Source: Rhodobiaceae bacterium
GTDB lineage: Bacteria; Pseudomonadota; Alphaproteobacteria; Parvibaculales; Parvibaculaceae
Direction: 5' to 3'
DNA: 6,982 nucleotides
NCBI GenBank assembly: GCA_002746275.1
Contig: NVWR01000003.1
Location: forward strand, 271,111-278,092
The translations under genes were made by a program, and so were the position numbers. Below the pieces are notes generated by a model. It ran no database searches. It was given only the letters and a program-made list of their open reading frames with translations, and was not told the DNA's origin. Within the stretch, counting starts at the first letter, position 1; the number at the start of each line of letters is the position of its first letter. Of this stretch, positions 1-6,982 are shown piece by piece.

Positions 1-512
1 TCAAACTCGCCCGCCTCGAAAAGCGAAAGCACCCGCCCCGCAACATCGTCTGCATGTTTGAATTCAACGTTGCGCACTGCCGACAGGTCAACGAAATCAA
101 CCATCAAGTCCCCGTAGAGACGCTTGAGTTGATCCCGGCCTTTTTTGCCGATGCAGAGTATCTTGATGGTCTTATCCAGACCGGTCAGACGGACAATTTC
201 CCGGCGCGCGAGGCGCACGATGGAAGAATTGAAGCCCCCGCACAGCCCTTTTTCAGAAGTCGCGACGATCAAGAGATGGGTGTCGTTCTTGCCGGTACCA
301 ACCATCAATTCAGGGGCACCCGCAAGACCTTCCATGCCCGCCGACAGGTTGGCAAGCACAGCACTCATACGTGATGCGTAAGGACGTGCCGCTACCGCAG
401 ATTCCTGCGCCCGCCGCAACTTCGCCGCTGCCACCATCTGCATGGCACGCGTGATCTTCTGCGTGTTTTTCACGCTGCTGATCCGGCTCTTTAGTTCCTT
501 AAGATTGGCCAT
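1..512 (-). CDS. atpG: ATP synthase F1 subunit gamma (N-terminal part, cut by window edge)
   Basis: This is the central rotor shaft of the F1 sector, which couples proton flow through F0 to ATP synthesis or hydrolysis in the alpha3beta3 head at the inner membrane. From the ATG at 512 the protein opens MANLKELKSRISSVKNTQKI, the typical gamma start in which the N-terminal helix forms half of the coiled-coil shaft. The basic run AAAKLRRAQ follows at about residues 28-36. The conserved GLCGGFNSS sits at about residues 89-97. About 170 of the usual 290 or so residues are present; the C-terminal helix of the shaft lies beyond the left edge. An AGGAG ribosome-binding site (523-527) lies 10 nt upstream. 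The gene follows atpA after 31 bp, so it is co-transcribed in the F1 operon; atpD and atpC would be expected next, outside the window. Identification is secure. Confidence 0.97.
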   Translation of the reverse strand, partial: MANLKELKSRISSVKNTQKITRAMQMVAAAKLRRAQESAVAARPYASRMSAVLANLSAGMEGLAGAPELMVGTGKNDTHLLIVATSEKGLCGGFNSSIVRLARREIVRLTGLDKTIKILCIGKKGRDQLKRLYGDLMVDFVDLSAVRNVEFKHADDVAGRVLSLFEAGEF

Positions 513-543
513 TAAGCCCTTGCTCCTACGTCGTCAATTCGGT

Positions 544-2073
544 TCAGGCAAAAGCCTTAGTGAACGTCTCAACAACATTTTTCAACGCCGTTTCAGTCGC
601 GTCTGAGAGCGCAAGTTCCTTGCGAATTGTCTCCAGAAGGTCAGCGTGCTTATCCCGCACTGTGCGCAACAGCTCTTCTTCATACCGGCCAACATCGCCA
701 ACCGGCAGTCCATCGAGGAAACCGTTTACACCAGCATAAATCACAACAACCTGCTCTTCAATTTTCAGCGGGGAGAACTGACCCTGCTTCAAAAGTTCCG
801 TCAGACGAGCGCCACGATTGAGAAGCTTCTGCGTGGTCACATCAAGGTCAGAACCAAATTGCGCAAACGCCGCCATTTCGCGGTACTGCGCAAGCTCACC
901 CTTAATTTTACCGGCAACCTGCTTCATCGCCTTCACCTGTGCGGCAGATCCAACCCGGCTCACCGACAGACCAACGTTCACAGCAGGACGAATACCCTGA
1001 TAAAAGAGATCCGTTTCAAGGAAAATCTGACCGTCCGTGATCGAAATCACATTGGTCGGAATATAGGCCGACACGTCATTCGACTGCGTTTCAATAATCG
1101 GCAGCGCCGTCAAAGACCCAGAACCATGTTCTTCGTTGAGCTTAGCCGCACGTTCCAGCAGACGGGAGTGAAGATAGAACACATCACCCGGATAGGCTTC
1201 ACGTCCAGGTGGACGGCGAAGCAGCAGGGACATCTGACGATACGCCACAGCCTGCTTGGAAAGGTCATCATAAACGACCAGTGCATGCATGCCATTATCG
1301 CGGAAATATTCGCCCATCGCACAACCAGCAAACGGGGCCAGGTACTGCAACGGTGCCGGCTCGGAGGCGGTCGCAGCAACAACGATCGTGTATTCCAACG
1401 CACCGTTTTCTTCCAGCGTCTTCACAATCCGCGCAACCGTCGAGCGCTTCTGTCCAATGGCGACATAGACGCAGTAAAGCTTCTTGCTTTCGTCGTCACC
1501 GTCATTGAGCGGCTTCTGGTTCAAGATGGCGTCAATCGCAATAGCTGTCTTGCCTGTCTGACGGTCACCAATGATCAGCTCGCGCTGGCCACGCCCGATG
1601 GGGATCAGCGCGTCAATGGCTTTAAGACCTGTCTGCATCGGCTCATGAACCGACTTACGAGGAATGATGCCAGGCGCTTTCACGTCAACGCGGCGTTGCT
1701 CAGCACCTTCAATCGGACCTTTGCCGTCGATCGGATTGCCGAGTGGATCAACCACACGACCCAGCAGACCTTTGCCAACGGGCACCTCCACAATGGCGCC
1801 AGTCCGTTTAACGGTGTCGCCTTCTTTGATCGAACGGTCATTGCCGAAAATCACGACCCCGACATTGTCGCTTTCAAGGTTGAGGGCCATGCCGCGAATG
1901 CCGCCTGGAAACTCGACCATTTCACCAGCCTGAACATTGTCCAGACCATAAATCCGGGCGATACCATCGCCAACGGAGAGCACCTGACCGATCTCTGAAA
2001 CTTCGGCGTCTTCACCGAACCCTTTGATCTGTTCCTTGAGGATCGCAGAAATTTCCGCGGCCTGAATGTCCAT
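544..2073 (-). CDS. atpA: ATP synthase F1 subunit alpha
   Basis: This is the non-catalytic nucleotide-binding subunit of the alpha3beta3 hexamer of F1 ATP synthase, a peripheral complex on the cytoplasmic face of the inner membrane. The 509-residue length is normal for the family. The order is an N-terminal helix and beta-barrel domain (about 1-95), a RecA-like nucleotide-binding domain (about 96-375) and a C-terminal helical bundle (about 380-509). Visible motifs are the Walker A GDRQTGKT (169-176), with Gln172 as usual in alpha; the Walker B strand ALVVYDD (264-270); the family signature [10 protein letters not shown] (363-372); and Arg373 in VSRVGSAAQ, which serves as the arginine finger for the neighbouring beta catalytic site. 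The ATG shares its A with the last base of the atpH stop (TGATG), which suggests translational coupling. No truncation or missing key residue is seen. Confidence 0.99.
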   Translation of the reverse strand: MDIQAAEISAILKEQIKGFGEDAEVSEIGQVLSVGDGIARIYGLDNVQAGEMVEFPGGIRGMALNLESDNVGVVIFGNDRSIKEGDTVKRTGAIVEVPVGKGLLGRVVDPLGNPIDGKGPIEGAEQRRVDVKAPGIIPRKSVHEPMQTGLKAIDALIPIGRGQRELIIGDRQTGKTAIAIDAILNQKPLNDGDDESKKLYCVYVAIGQKRSTVARIVKTLEENGALEYTIVVAATASEPAPLQYLAPFAGCAMGEYFRDNGMHALVVYDDLSKQAVAYRQMSLLLRRPPGREAYPGDVFYLHSRLLERAAKLNEEHGSGSLTALPIIETQSNDVSAYIPTNVISITDGQIFLETDLFYQGIRPAVNVGLSVSRVGSAAQVKAMKQVAGKIKGELAQYREMAAFAQFGSDLDVTTQKLLNRGARLTELLKQGQFSPLKIEEQVVVIYAGVNGFLDGLPVGDVGRYEEELLRTVRDKHADLLETIRKELALSDATETALKNVVETFTKAFA

Positions 2074-2086
2074 CAGCCAGCCTCTT
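2071..2086 (-). promoter_or_regulatory. atpH stop / atpA start overlap (TGATG) with AAGAGG ribosome-binding site
   Basis: The atpH TGA (2073-2075) and the atpA ATG (2071-2073) share one base. An AAGAGG Shine-Dalgarno sequence (2081-2086) inside the last atpH codons lies 7 nt before the ATG. This layout fixes the atpA start and favours re-initiation by ribosomes finishing atpH, a common way to couple synthesis of subunits of one complex. The coupling itself is inferred. Confidence 0.75.
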
Positions 2087-2633
2087 TCATCGCAAATTTA
2101 AGATTGTTGAGCTTTGTGCGAAGTGACGAGTCGATCATTCGGCTCCCCACTTTGACAATAAGACCGCCAAGCAGCCCTTTGTCGACACTGGTTTCGAGTT
2201 GTACGTCACGGCCCATGGCAGCGTTGAGGGCTTCCTTAAGCGCTGCAACCTGTGGGTCGCCAAGCACATGTGCGCTTGTTACTTGCGCGGTAATTTCGCC
2301 GCGGGCCGTTGCCAGCATCTGAGTATAGGCACGTCCCATATCCTGAAGTGCTGAAATCCGTCGGTTGCGAATAACCACACCAACAAAATTCTGGGTCAGC
2401 TTTTGAAAACCTCCCCGATCCATAATCGCGCCCATGGCCCGCCCCTGATCTTCAGCAGAAAAAACAGGGCTTTCCACCAACCGCTTTAGATCATCGGAAC
2501 CGTTGATAAGGTCACTTAGATTCTCAAGGTCGCTGGCAACCGTATCAAGCTTACCCGCCTGATCCGCCAGCTCATAAAGAGCGGTGGCATAACGACCGGC
2601 AACACCGGATGTATGAAGTTCATCAGCTGACAC
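2073..2633 (-). CDS. atpH: ATP synthase F1 subunit delta (OSCP family), GTG start chosen
   Basis: Delta is the peripheral-stalk subunit that sits on top of F1 and links the alpha subunits to the b-subunit stator. The conserved N-terminal helical region begins [15 protein letters not shown] (residues 9-23 from the chosen start). The C-terminal part carries the family signature around [18 protein letters not shown], followed by [12 protein letters not shown]. From the GTG at 2633 the protein has 186 residues, the usual family length. The frame stays open to a TTG at 2738 (221 residues), but the 35 extra residues do not look like a delta N-terminus and would be read through a hairpin and a promoter-like stretch. 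No in-frame ATG lies between the two. The Shine-Dalgarno before the GTG is weak (AAGGG about 14 nt upstream), so the exact start is less sure than the identity. It is the first gene of the F1 operon here. Confidence 0.95.
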   Translation of the reverse strand: MSADELHTSGVAGRYATALYELADQAGKLDTVASDLENLSDLINGSDDLKRLVESPVFSAEDQGRAMGAIMDRGGFQKLTQNFVGVVIRNRRISALQDMGRAYTQMLATARGEITAQVTSAHVLGDPQVAALKEALNAAMGRDVQLETSVDKGLLGGLIVKVGSRMIDSSLRTKLNNLKFAMKEAG

Positions 2634-2664
2634 GTTTGTGCTCGCAACCCTTGTTCCAGGAGCT

Positions 2665-2694
2665 GTTACCGCATTTCCCCGGAGGGGCAGTAAC
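2665..2694 (-). promoter_or_regulatory. Nested inverted repeat in the atpH leader
   Basis: An outer 5-bp pair (GTTAC/GTAAC, 2690-2694 with 2665-2669) encloses an inner CCCC-TCC-GGGG hairpin (2677-2687). It ends about 30 nt upstream of the chosen GTG start, so it would lie in the 5' untranslated leader of the F1 transcript. A folded leader here could affect mRNA stability or translation of atpH. The pairing is seen directly; a role is only inferred, and the outer stem is separated from the inner one by unpaired bases. Confidence 0.35.
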
Positions 2695-2709
2695 CTCTTG
2701 AAAATATTG

Positions 2710-2738
2710 AATGTATGAAGAACGAAAACCGACCCCAA
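2710..2738 (-). promoter_or_regulatory. Possible promoter of the atpHAG operon
   Basis: On the minus strand TTGGGG (2733-2738) and TACATT (2710-2715) are separated by exactly 17 bp. They match the sigma-70-type -35 and -10 consensus at 3 of 6 and 4 of 6 positions. Transcription would start near 2703, giving an untranslated leader of about 70 nt before the GTG at 2633. The match is weak. The -35 box also lies within a possible hairpin (2731-2746), so this is a candidate only. Confidence 0.3.
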
Positions 2739-2746
2739 AAGGGGCC
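2731..2746 (-). other. GC-rich hairpin with UUUU loop, possible second terminator
   Basis: On the minus strand GGCCCC, TTTT and GGGGTC fold into a 6-bp stem (one G-U pair) with a four-base loop, followed by GGTTTTCG. The trailing T run is short and interrupted, so it is a poor intrinsic terminator. It could act as a backup stop for transcripts reading out of priA, or it could simply be chance structure overlapping the promoter candidate. Confidence 0.25.
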
Positions 2747-2760
2747 TGCCCTCGAAACCG

Positions 2761-2778
2761 GGCGTGTGGTAACACGCC
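2761..2778. repeat. Perfect 7-bp inverted repeat (GGCGTGT/ACACGCC)
   Basis: GGCGTGT (2761-2767) and ACACGCC (2772-2778) are perfect inverted copies around a 4-base loop GGTA. No T run follows on either strand, so it does not look like an intrinsic terminator. It lies between the priA terminator and the promoter candidate of the ATP synthase operon, where it could be an operator or an RNA stem; neither can be shown from sequence alone. Confidence 0.45.
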
Positions 2779-2806
2779 GACTGCCGCCACGCAACGCCTA
2801 CGCCTC

Positions 2807-2830
2807 AAAAATCGCCGGGGTGCGGCAATT
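2807..2830 (-). terminator. Intrinsic terminator downstream of priA
   Basis: On the minus strand the stem TTGCCG/CGGCGA (2823-2828 with 2812-2817) closes a 5-base CACCC loop and is followed at once by five Ts (2807-2811). One pair is a G-U wobble, and two more A-T pairs can extend the base into the T run. It lies about 47 nt past the priA stop in the right orientation to end the priA transcript, which argues that the ATP synthase genes use their own promoter. Confidence 0.6.
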
Positions 2831-2876
2831 CAGCGTCTTTTATACCAATGGCTGTGACCCGGATGGGACCAATCCC

Positions 2877-5090
2877 TCACAAGAATGAGTAGGGGTCCAC
2901 ATCCACCAGAACCCTCACGGCGTTGGGGATTTTGACGCGACCCAACCATTCCGCCACGTAATTCTGCACAGGCGACGTGCGCGCCGCTTTGACCAGAAAA
3001 CGCACCCGATGCCGCCCCCGCAGCAAAGCCAAGGGCGCAGGCGCAGGCCCAAACACAGCGATTCCCTCTGCGGGCCCATGAGACCGAGCCAGTTCCCGCG
3101 ACACGGCCTGTACCTGTTGAGGATTGGGCCCAGAGATCACCAGCGCCACCAGCCGTCCATAGGGCGGGTAGCCCGTCCGCTCCCGCATGGCCGCTTCACG
3201 CTCCAAAAACGGGTCCCGCGCGCCCTCTATCAGGGCCTGCATCACCGGATGCTCTGGGATATAGGTCTGCAGATAGACCCGGCCCGGCCGTTCTGCCCGC
3301 CCCGCCCGGCCCGCCACCTGGTGCAATAGTTGAAAAGTCCGCTCACTGGCCCGCAAATCCCCGTTTTCGAGCCCCAGATCAGCGTCCACCACCCCCACAA
3401 CCGTCAACAAGGGAAAGTTGTGCCCCTTGGCCACAATCTGAGTGCCAACGATAATATCCACCTCATGATCAACGATCTGGCGGATAGCATTTTTATGCGC
3501 CTCAGGTCCTCGAAGATTGTCCGACGACAGCAGTGCCAGGCGGGCTTGCGGGAATTTCTGCACCACTTCCTCTGCAATCCGCTCCACCCCCGGCCCACAG
3601 GCAATCAGCGCATCCTTCTCACCACAAGAAGGGCACGCACGCGGCACCGGCGCCGTGAAGCCACAATGGTGGCAGATGAGCTGCTTGCGAAACCGGTGCT
3701 CCACCAGCCACGCATCACACTGAGAACACTCAATCCGGTGCCCACAGGTCCGGCACAAGGTGAGAGGGGCATATCCGCGCCGATTGAGGAAAAGCATGGA
3801 CTGCTCCCCCTTGGCCAAGGCCTCCGCCATCGCCCGCAGAAGCGGCGGAGACAACCATTCGCCCCGCTCCGGTGGGGTGGCACGCATATCAATCGCGCCG
3901 ACCGCAGGCATGACGGCAGGCCCATGCCGCTCTGGCAAAACCAGATGGTCATATTTGCCAGCCCAGACATTGGCCATGGTTTCAAGCGAAGGCGTGGCCG
4001 AAGCCAGCACCACCGGAAATCCGCCCAGAGAACCCCGCACAACACTCATGTCGCGGGCATTGTAGGTCACACCCTCTTCCTGCTTGAAGGCGCCTTCATG
4101 CTCCTCGTCAACAACAATGAGGCCAAGATGGGTGAAGGGCAGGAAAAGGGCGGAGCGCGCGCCAACAACAACCCGCGCGGAGCCATCTGCCACGCCGCGC
4201 CAGACACGTTTGCGCTCCCGCGCCGACAAGTCCGAATGCCATTCTGCCGGGAGGCATCCAAACCGCTCTTCAAAACGGTCCAGAAACTGAGCGGTCAGGG
4301 CAATTTCAGGCAACAGGATAAGGGCTTGGCGTCCGAGCTCCAGCGTCTGCGCCACCGCTTCGAAATAAACTTCCGTCTTGCCAGATCCCGTAACCCCATC
4401 AAGCAGCTGGGCAGAAAACCCACCCTGGGTGAGCCGTTGCTTCAACTGGTCCGCAGCAAAGGCTTGGGCCTCTGACAGAATTGCCCCCTCGCGCGTAATA
4501 TCCGGTTCGCCAAAAGGGTCATCCGCCGGAAGCTGGATCGCCTCAAAGGTTCCAGCATCAATAAGCCCTCGAACCACCGAGCTCGAAACTCCGGCAGCCT
4601 CTGCCAGTTCACGGGTGGTGCGCGCAAAACCATCTTGCGCGGCGGCAATGACTTTTTCACGTCCGGGAGTCATTCGCGCGGGCGGATCACCGTCAAGACG
4701 GTAGACCGTCCGCATCGCCGCTGGCTCCAATGCACCAGGCGCGCGAATCGCCAATCGCAGTACAGCGCCCGGAGGTGACAGCGTGTAAGACGCGATCCAG
4801 TCAACAAAACGGCGCAGCACATGGGTCATTGGTGGAACGTCCAACCGCTCAATGATCGGTTTCAGTCGATTATGCCCGACCTCCCCCGATGCATCGCCCC
4901 ACACAACACCCAATACTTCGCGTGGCCCCAAAGGCACAGTGACAAAGTCTCCGTGCGCCACTTCCATAGTGAGCGGCACCGTATAGTCATAGGGCCCAGG
5001 AACACCAACAGGCAGCAAAACGGAAACAACGCCCGCATTACGCGGTACGTCGTCCTCAAATAGGCCAGCATCTGAAGACATCGATTTCAT
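2877..5090 (-). CDS. priA: Primosomal protein N' (replication restart helicase PriA)
   Basis: PriA is a 3'-to-5' superfamily 2 DNA helicase that recognises stalled or repaired forks and reloads the replisome. The 737-residue length is normal. Domains in order are a 3'-end-binding domain (about 18-115, with [19 protein letters not shown]), a winged-helix region (about 140-195), helicase lobe 1 with Walker A GVTGSGKT (232-239), DEEH box (328-331) and SATPS (364-368), a zinc-binding insertion, helicase lobe 2 with [12 protein letters not shown] (549-560) and motif [10 protein letters not shown] (591-598), and a C-terminal domain ending VDVDPYSFL. All eight zinc-ligand cysteines are visible as four CxxC pairs (446/449, 455/458, 473/476, 486/489), so the protein looks intact. 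The ATG at 5090 has only a weak GAAG upstream; the ATG three codons in (5081) is an equal candidate. It is transcribed divergently from the transaldolase gene, and I see no clear promoter of its own. Confidence 0.98.
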   Translation of the reverse strand: MKSMSSDAGLFEDDVPRNAGVVSVLLPVGVPGPYDYTVPLTMEVAHGDFVTVPLGPREVLGVVWGDASGEVGHNRLKPIIERLDVPPMTHVLRRFVDWIASYTLSPPGAVLRLAIRAPGALEPAAMRTVYRLDGDPPARMTPGREKVIAAAQDGFARTTRELAEAAGVSSSVVRGLIDAGTFEAIQLPADDPFGEPDITREGAILSEAQAFAADQLKQRLTQGGFSAQLLDGVTGSGKTEVYFEAVAQTLELGRQALILLPEIALTAQFLDRFEERFGCLPAEWHSDLSARERKRVWRGVADGSARVVVGARSALFLPFTHLGLIVVDEEHEGAFKQEEGVTYNARDMSVVRGSLGGFPVVLASATPSLETMANVWAGKYDHLVLPERHGPAVMPAVGAIDMRATPPERGEWLSPPLLRAMAEALAKGEQSMLFLNRRGYAPLTLCRTCGHRIECSQCDAWLVEHRFRKQLICHHCGFTAPVPRACPSCGEKDALIACGPGVERIAEEVVQKFPQARLALLSSDNLRGPEAHKNAIRQIVDHEVDIIVGTQIVAKGHNFPLLTVVGVVDADLGLENGDLRASERTFQLLHQVAGRAGRAERPGRVYLQTYIPEHPVMQALIEGARDPFLEREAAMRERTGYPPYGRLVALVISGPNPQQVQAVSRELARSHGPAEGIAVFGPAPAPLALLRGRHRVRFLVKAARTSPVQNYVAEWLGRVKIPNAVRVLVDVDPYSFL

Positions 5091-5142
5091 CGCTTCAGTT
5101 TAACCTTTCAACAGGCATGTACGCAGTAACTCTCTTTCTGCC

Positions 5143-5174
5143 TTGGCAAAAAGCGTCGGGCATTGGACAATGCC
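5143..5174 (+). promoter_or_regulatory. Possible promoter of the transaldolase operon with overlapping inverted repeat
   Basis: TTGGCA (5143-5148) and GACAAT (5166-5171) are separated by 17 bp, each matching the -35 or -10 consensus at 4 of 6 positions. A perfect inverted repeat, GGCATTG-GA-CAATGCC (5159-5174), covers the -10 box. The -35 box is itself in a short palindrome, TGCCTTGGCA. A repressor binding the inverted repeat would block this promoter. It lies in the 140-bp gap between the divergent priA and transaldolase genes; the rest of that gap shows nothing clear. Confidence 0.4.
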
Positions 5175-5230
5175 TCAACAAACCAAAAGGTCGCACAAGC
5201 GGACCCAAACAGGGAAGCTCACGAAAGCAG

Positions 5231-5890
5231 ATGAAATTTTTCATTGATACAGCCGATATTGAAGAAATCCGGGACCTCGCCACAACTGGCATGCTGGACG
5301 GTGTCACCACCAACCCCTCTCTTATCGCAAAGTCGGGCCGTGATTTTTTTGAAGTACTGAAAGATATCTGCGCCGTTGTAGACGGGCCTGTGAGTGCCGA
5401 AGTAACGGCACTTGATGCAGAAGGCATGATCCGCGAAGGCAAAACTGTTGCCAAGCTCGCAGACAACATTGTCGTCAAGGCACCTCTCACCTGGGACGGC
5501 CTGCGTGCCTGCCGCGCATTGTCGTCTGAAGGCATCAAAGTCAACGTGACGCTTTGCTTCTCTGCCAACCAGGCCTTGCTCGCTGCCAAAGCAGGGGCAA
5601 CCTACATATCGCCATTTGTCGGACGCCTGGATGACGTCAACATTGACGGTATGGAACTGATCGAAGACATCCGCACCATCTACGACAATTACGATCTGTT
5701 GCAGACGGAAATTCTGGTGGCCTCCATCCGAAGCCCCAACCATGTCAAAGACGCAGCCCTGATCGGCGCAGACGTGGTGACCATTCCTCCCTCCGTCCTG
5801 CGCCAACTGGCAGACCACCCTCTGACGACCAAAGGGCTTGATGCTTTCATGGCGGACTGGAAAAAGACCGGCCAGAAAATTCCAAGCTAG
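5231..5890 (+). CDS. fsa: Transaldolase, short TalC/FSA-type (often annotated fructose-6-phosphate aldolase)
   Basis: This is a class I (Schiff-base) aldolase of the small transaldolase family (TIGR fsa_talC_mipB type), a cytosolic TIM barrel of 219 residues, the usual length. The start [17 protein letters not shown] is typical, as is [13 protein letters not shown] (24-36). Lys83 in [12 protein letters not shown] is the Schiff-base lysine. Two active-site positions separate true transaldolases from fructose-6-phosphate aldolase: here they are Glu57 (SAEVT) and Phe129 ([10 protein letters not shown]), where E. coli FsaA has Gln and Tyr. I therefore favour transaldolase in the non-oxidative pentose phosphate pathway (symbol tal would fit equally). 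The frame is open to an ATG at 5117, but the extra 38 residues are not family-like. AGGGAAG lies 13 nt before the chosen ATG. It is the first gene of a probable operon with the DUF484 gene and xerC. Confidence 0.95.
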   Translation: MKFFIDTADIEEIRDLATTGMLDGVTTNPSLIAKSGRDFFEVLKDICAVVDGPVSAEVTALDAEGMIREGKTVAKLADNIVVKAPLTWDGLRACRALSSEGIKVNVTLCFSANQALLAAKAGATYISPFVGRLDDVNIDGMELIEDIRTIYDNYDLLQTEILVASIRSPNHVKDAALIGADVVTIPPSVLRQLADHPLTTKGLDAFMADWKKTGQKIPS

Positions 5891-5943
5891 GAACCATTTC
5901 TGACGGCAGCGAACGGTATGAGAAACAAGAGAATAATCAGAGT

Positions 5944-6687
5944 ATGACAAGTCCGGTTGATCCAAATGAGATGCCCGCAGGCACGCAGAGAGAAAATACA
6001 AACCCGACGCCTGCGCAGGTGAAGGCGTTTCTGCTCACCAATCCTGCTTATGTGATGAACGATCCGGATCTCGTCGCAGCCCTCGCGGCCCCCACTATTG
6101 CTACAGGGGATAATGTCCTGGACCTGCAACGGGTCATGATCGAACGCCTGCAGACCCAAGTCAGACAGTTGCGTGACATCCAGTCAGAACTGATCGACGC
6201 CGCCTCTCTCAATGCATTGACGCGCGACCGTGTACACGGGGCTGTCGTGCAGATAATGGAAGCGAAGAGTTTCGAAGGCTTGATCGCTTTCATAACCGAC
6301 CCGACAGGCCTCGCGGCCGCACTTGATCTGGATTGCGTGGCACTTGCCGTCGAAGGCAAAGCCGGCGTACCAGGCCTCGGTGTCAGGGGCTTGCGTATTC
6401 TGGAGGCAGGTGGCACCGATAAGGCAATCGGGGCAGGCCAACATCACCAGTTGCGCGCTGACATTGCCCCCAACCCGGGCCTCTATGGTCCCGCAGCACC
6501 TCATGTGCGATCAGAAGCTCTGGTTCGACTAACTTTTTCGAAGTCGACCCCTCCAGGATTACTGGCACTGGGCTCAGCCCATGCGGAGCAATTTCAACCC
6601 ACGCAAGCAGCCGATCTGCTCGAATTTCTGGGCCGTGTCATCGAACGTGCCGTACGGATATGGCTGGACCTGCCCCGCAGCGCCTGA
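5944..6687 (+). CDS. DUF484 family protein (GAF-like), xerC-linked
   Basis: This is a 247-residue soluble protein with no signal peptide or membrane segment. The N-terminal third has the family pattern: VKAFLLTNPAYVMNDPDLVAALAAP (residues 26-50, written from the sense frame), then a heptad-like helix GDNVLDLQRVMIERLQ and onward (55-80), then the conserved ASLNALTRDRVHGAVVQIMEA (87-107) in near-canonical form. The rest resembles a degenerate GAF fold. The biochemical role of DUF484 proteins is not established; E. coli YigA, also next to xerC, belongs to this family. The gene starts 53 bp after the transaldolase gene with no terminator between them, and it overlaps xerC by 28 bp, so co-transcription is likely. 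No strong Shine-Dalgarno precedes the ATG at 5944; the in-frame ATG at 5971 is an alternative, and the first 20 residues look poorly conserved. Confidence 0.9.
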   Translation: MTSPVDPNEMPAGTQRENTNPTPAQVKAFLLTNPAYVMNDPDLVAALAAPTIATGDNVLDLQRVMIERLQTQVRQLRDIQSELIDAASLNALTRDRVHGAVVQIMEAKSFEGLIAFITDPTGLAAALDLDCVALAVEGKAGVPGLGVRGLRILEAGGTDKAIGAGQHHQLRADIAPNPGLYGPAAPHVRSEALVRLTFSKSTPPGLLALGSAHAEQFQPTQAADLLEFLGRVIERAVRIWLDLPRSA

Positions 6688-6982
6688 CCGGCGTCCCCGA
6701 AACAATCGCGGCGACCATCGCCACCGCGCCAGACACCCGTGCGGCCCTGACGTCGTATCTCACTTTTCTGACGAGTGAAAAACGGGCCAGTCCACGGACA
6801 ATTGAGAACTACGCGCGCGACCTCACCCGGTTTTTCGAATTCCTGCTAGATCACTTAGGGACCGAGACCACCCAGGCCGACCTGATGGCACTCACCATTC
6901 GTGACTTCCGGGCTTTCCTGTCTCACAGGCGAGCAGACGGCATCGGCTCGCGCTCTCTCGCCCGAGCCCTCTCCAGCCTGCG
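6660..6982 (+). CDS. xerC: Tyrosine recombinase XerC (N-terminal part, cut by window edge)
   Basis: XerC, with XerD, resolves chromosome dimers at dif during cell division. The window holds 107 codons, covering the N-terminal core-binding (SAM-like) domain. Recognisable blocks are LTSYLTFLTSEKRASPRTIENYARDL split around residues 30-55, then RFFEFLLDHLG (57-67), then LTIRDFRAFLSHRRADGIGSRSLARALSSL (78-107). The catalytic domain with the Arg-His-Arg-Tyr residues lies beyond the right edge, so activity cannot be judged. The ATG at 6660 is the only ordinary start codon upstream of the conserved region in this frame; it lies inside the DUF484 gene, whose stop is at 6685-6687. No strong ribosome-binding site is seen, which fits translational coupling. 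XerC rather than XerD is favoured by the DUF484 neighbour. Confidence 0.9.
   Translation, partial: MAGPAPQRLTGVPETIAATIATAPDTRAALTSYLTFLTSEKRASPRTIENYARDLTRFFEFLLDHLGTETTQADLMALTIRDFRAFLSHRRADGIGSRSLARALSSL

Noticed and set aside
646..1998. A 450-codon open frame on the plus strand, opposite atpA.
   Set aside because: Its codons lie exactly back to back with atpA codons, so its stops could arise only where atpA uses TTA, CTA or TCA. Those codons are rare in well-expressed genes of such genomes, so the long frame is a by-product. The translation resembles no family I know.
2623..2808. A 61-codon minus-strand frame crossing the priA-atpH gap, possible leader peptide of the atp operon.
   Set aside because: It runs through the hairpins and the atpH start, begins at the edge of the priA terminator, has an implausible arginine-rich start and has no good ribosome-binding site.
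3330..4475. A 381-codon open frame on the plus strand, opposite priA.
   Set aside because: It has the same back-to-back register as the frame opposite atpA, explained by avoidance of TTA, CTA and TCA codons in priA. The product is rich in Arg, His and Pro with no recognisable domain.
5123..5130. The octamer GTTACTGC (minus strand) occurs upstream of both priA and atpH (the second copy near 2687-2694), suggesting a shared regulatory motif.
   Set aside because: An 8-base match between two stretches of a few hundred bases is expected by chance about as often as not.
5117..5230. N-terminal extension of 38 residues on the transaldolase.
   Set aside because: The family starts at MKFF, the extension is low in family character, and it overlaps the promoter and inverted-repeat candidate.
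5219..6001. A 260-codon minus-strand frame opposite the transaldolase gene.
   Set aside because: It is a shadow of a clear gene; its product is not recognisable and it runs across the intergenic gap into the next gene.
1..6982. Search for a mobile element, CRISPR array, defence system or other accessory module.
   Set aside because: Nearly all bases are covered by conserved housekeeping genes in a familiar order. No tandem or terminal repeats, transposase, tRNA or spacer array is visible. XerC here is in its normal chromosomal context next to DUF484, not a phage or integron integrase.

Overview
The window looks like ordinary chromosomal housekeeping DNA from an alphaproteobacterium. The evidence is the F1-type ATP synthase cluster in the order atpH-atpA-atpG, with no F0 genes directly upstream, sitting beside priA, a short-form transaldolase gene, a DUF484 gene and xerC. 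That neighbourhood is familiar from alphaproteobacteria. GC content looks moderate (mid-50s percent by eye), and I cannot name a genus.

The left part, on the minus strand and read from right to left, holds priA (2877-5090), then a 243-bp non-coding gap, then atpH (2073-2633), atpA (544-2073) and the first 170 codons of atpG (1-512, running off the left edge). The ATP synthase genes are tightly packed: atpH and atpA share one base (TGATG), and atpA and atpG are 31 bp apart. The gap between priA and atpH contains a good intrinsic-terminator candidate for priA, two further hairpins, a weak promoter candidate and a foldable atpH leader. I move the atpH start to a GTG at 2633, because the longer reading frame runs through these elements.

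The right part, on the plus strand, starts from a 140-bp divergent gap (5091-5230) with an inverted repeat overlapping a promoter-like sequence. It then holds the transaldolase gene (5231-5890), a DUF484 gene (5944-6687) and the 5' end of xerC (6660 to the right edge). xerC overlaps the DUF484 gene by 28 bp. These three genes probably form one transcription unit.

Functionally the window joins energy conversion (F1 ATP synthase), replication restart (PriA), central carbon metabolism (transaldolase) and chromosome-dimer resolution (XerC). I found no mobile element, CRISPR array, rRNA or tRNA, or toxin-antitoxin or defence module, and no convincing new system. The observations below concern start sites, regulatory structures and one active-site assignment.
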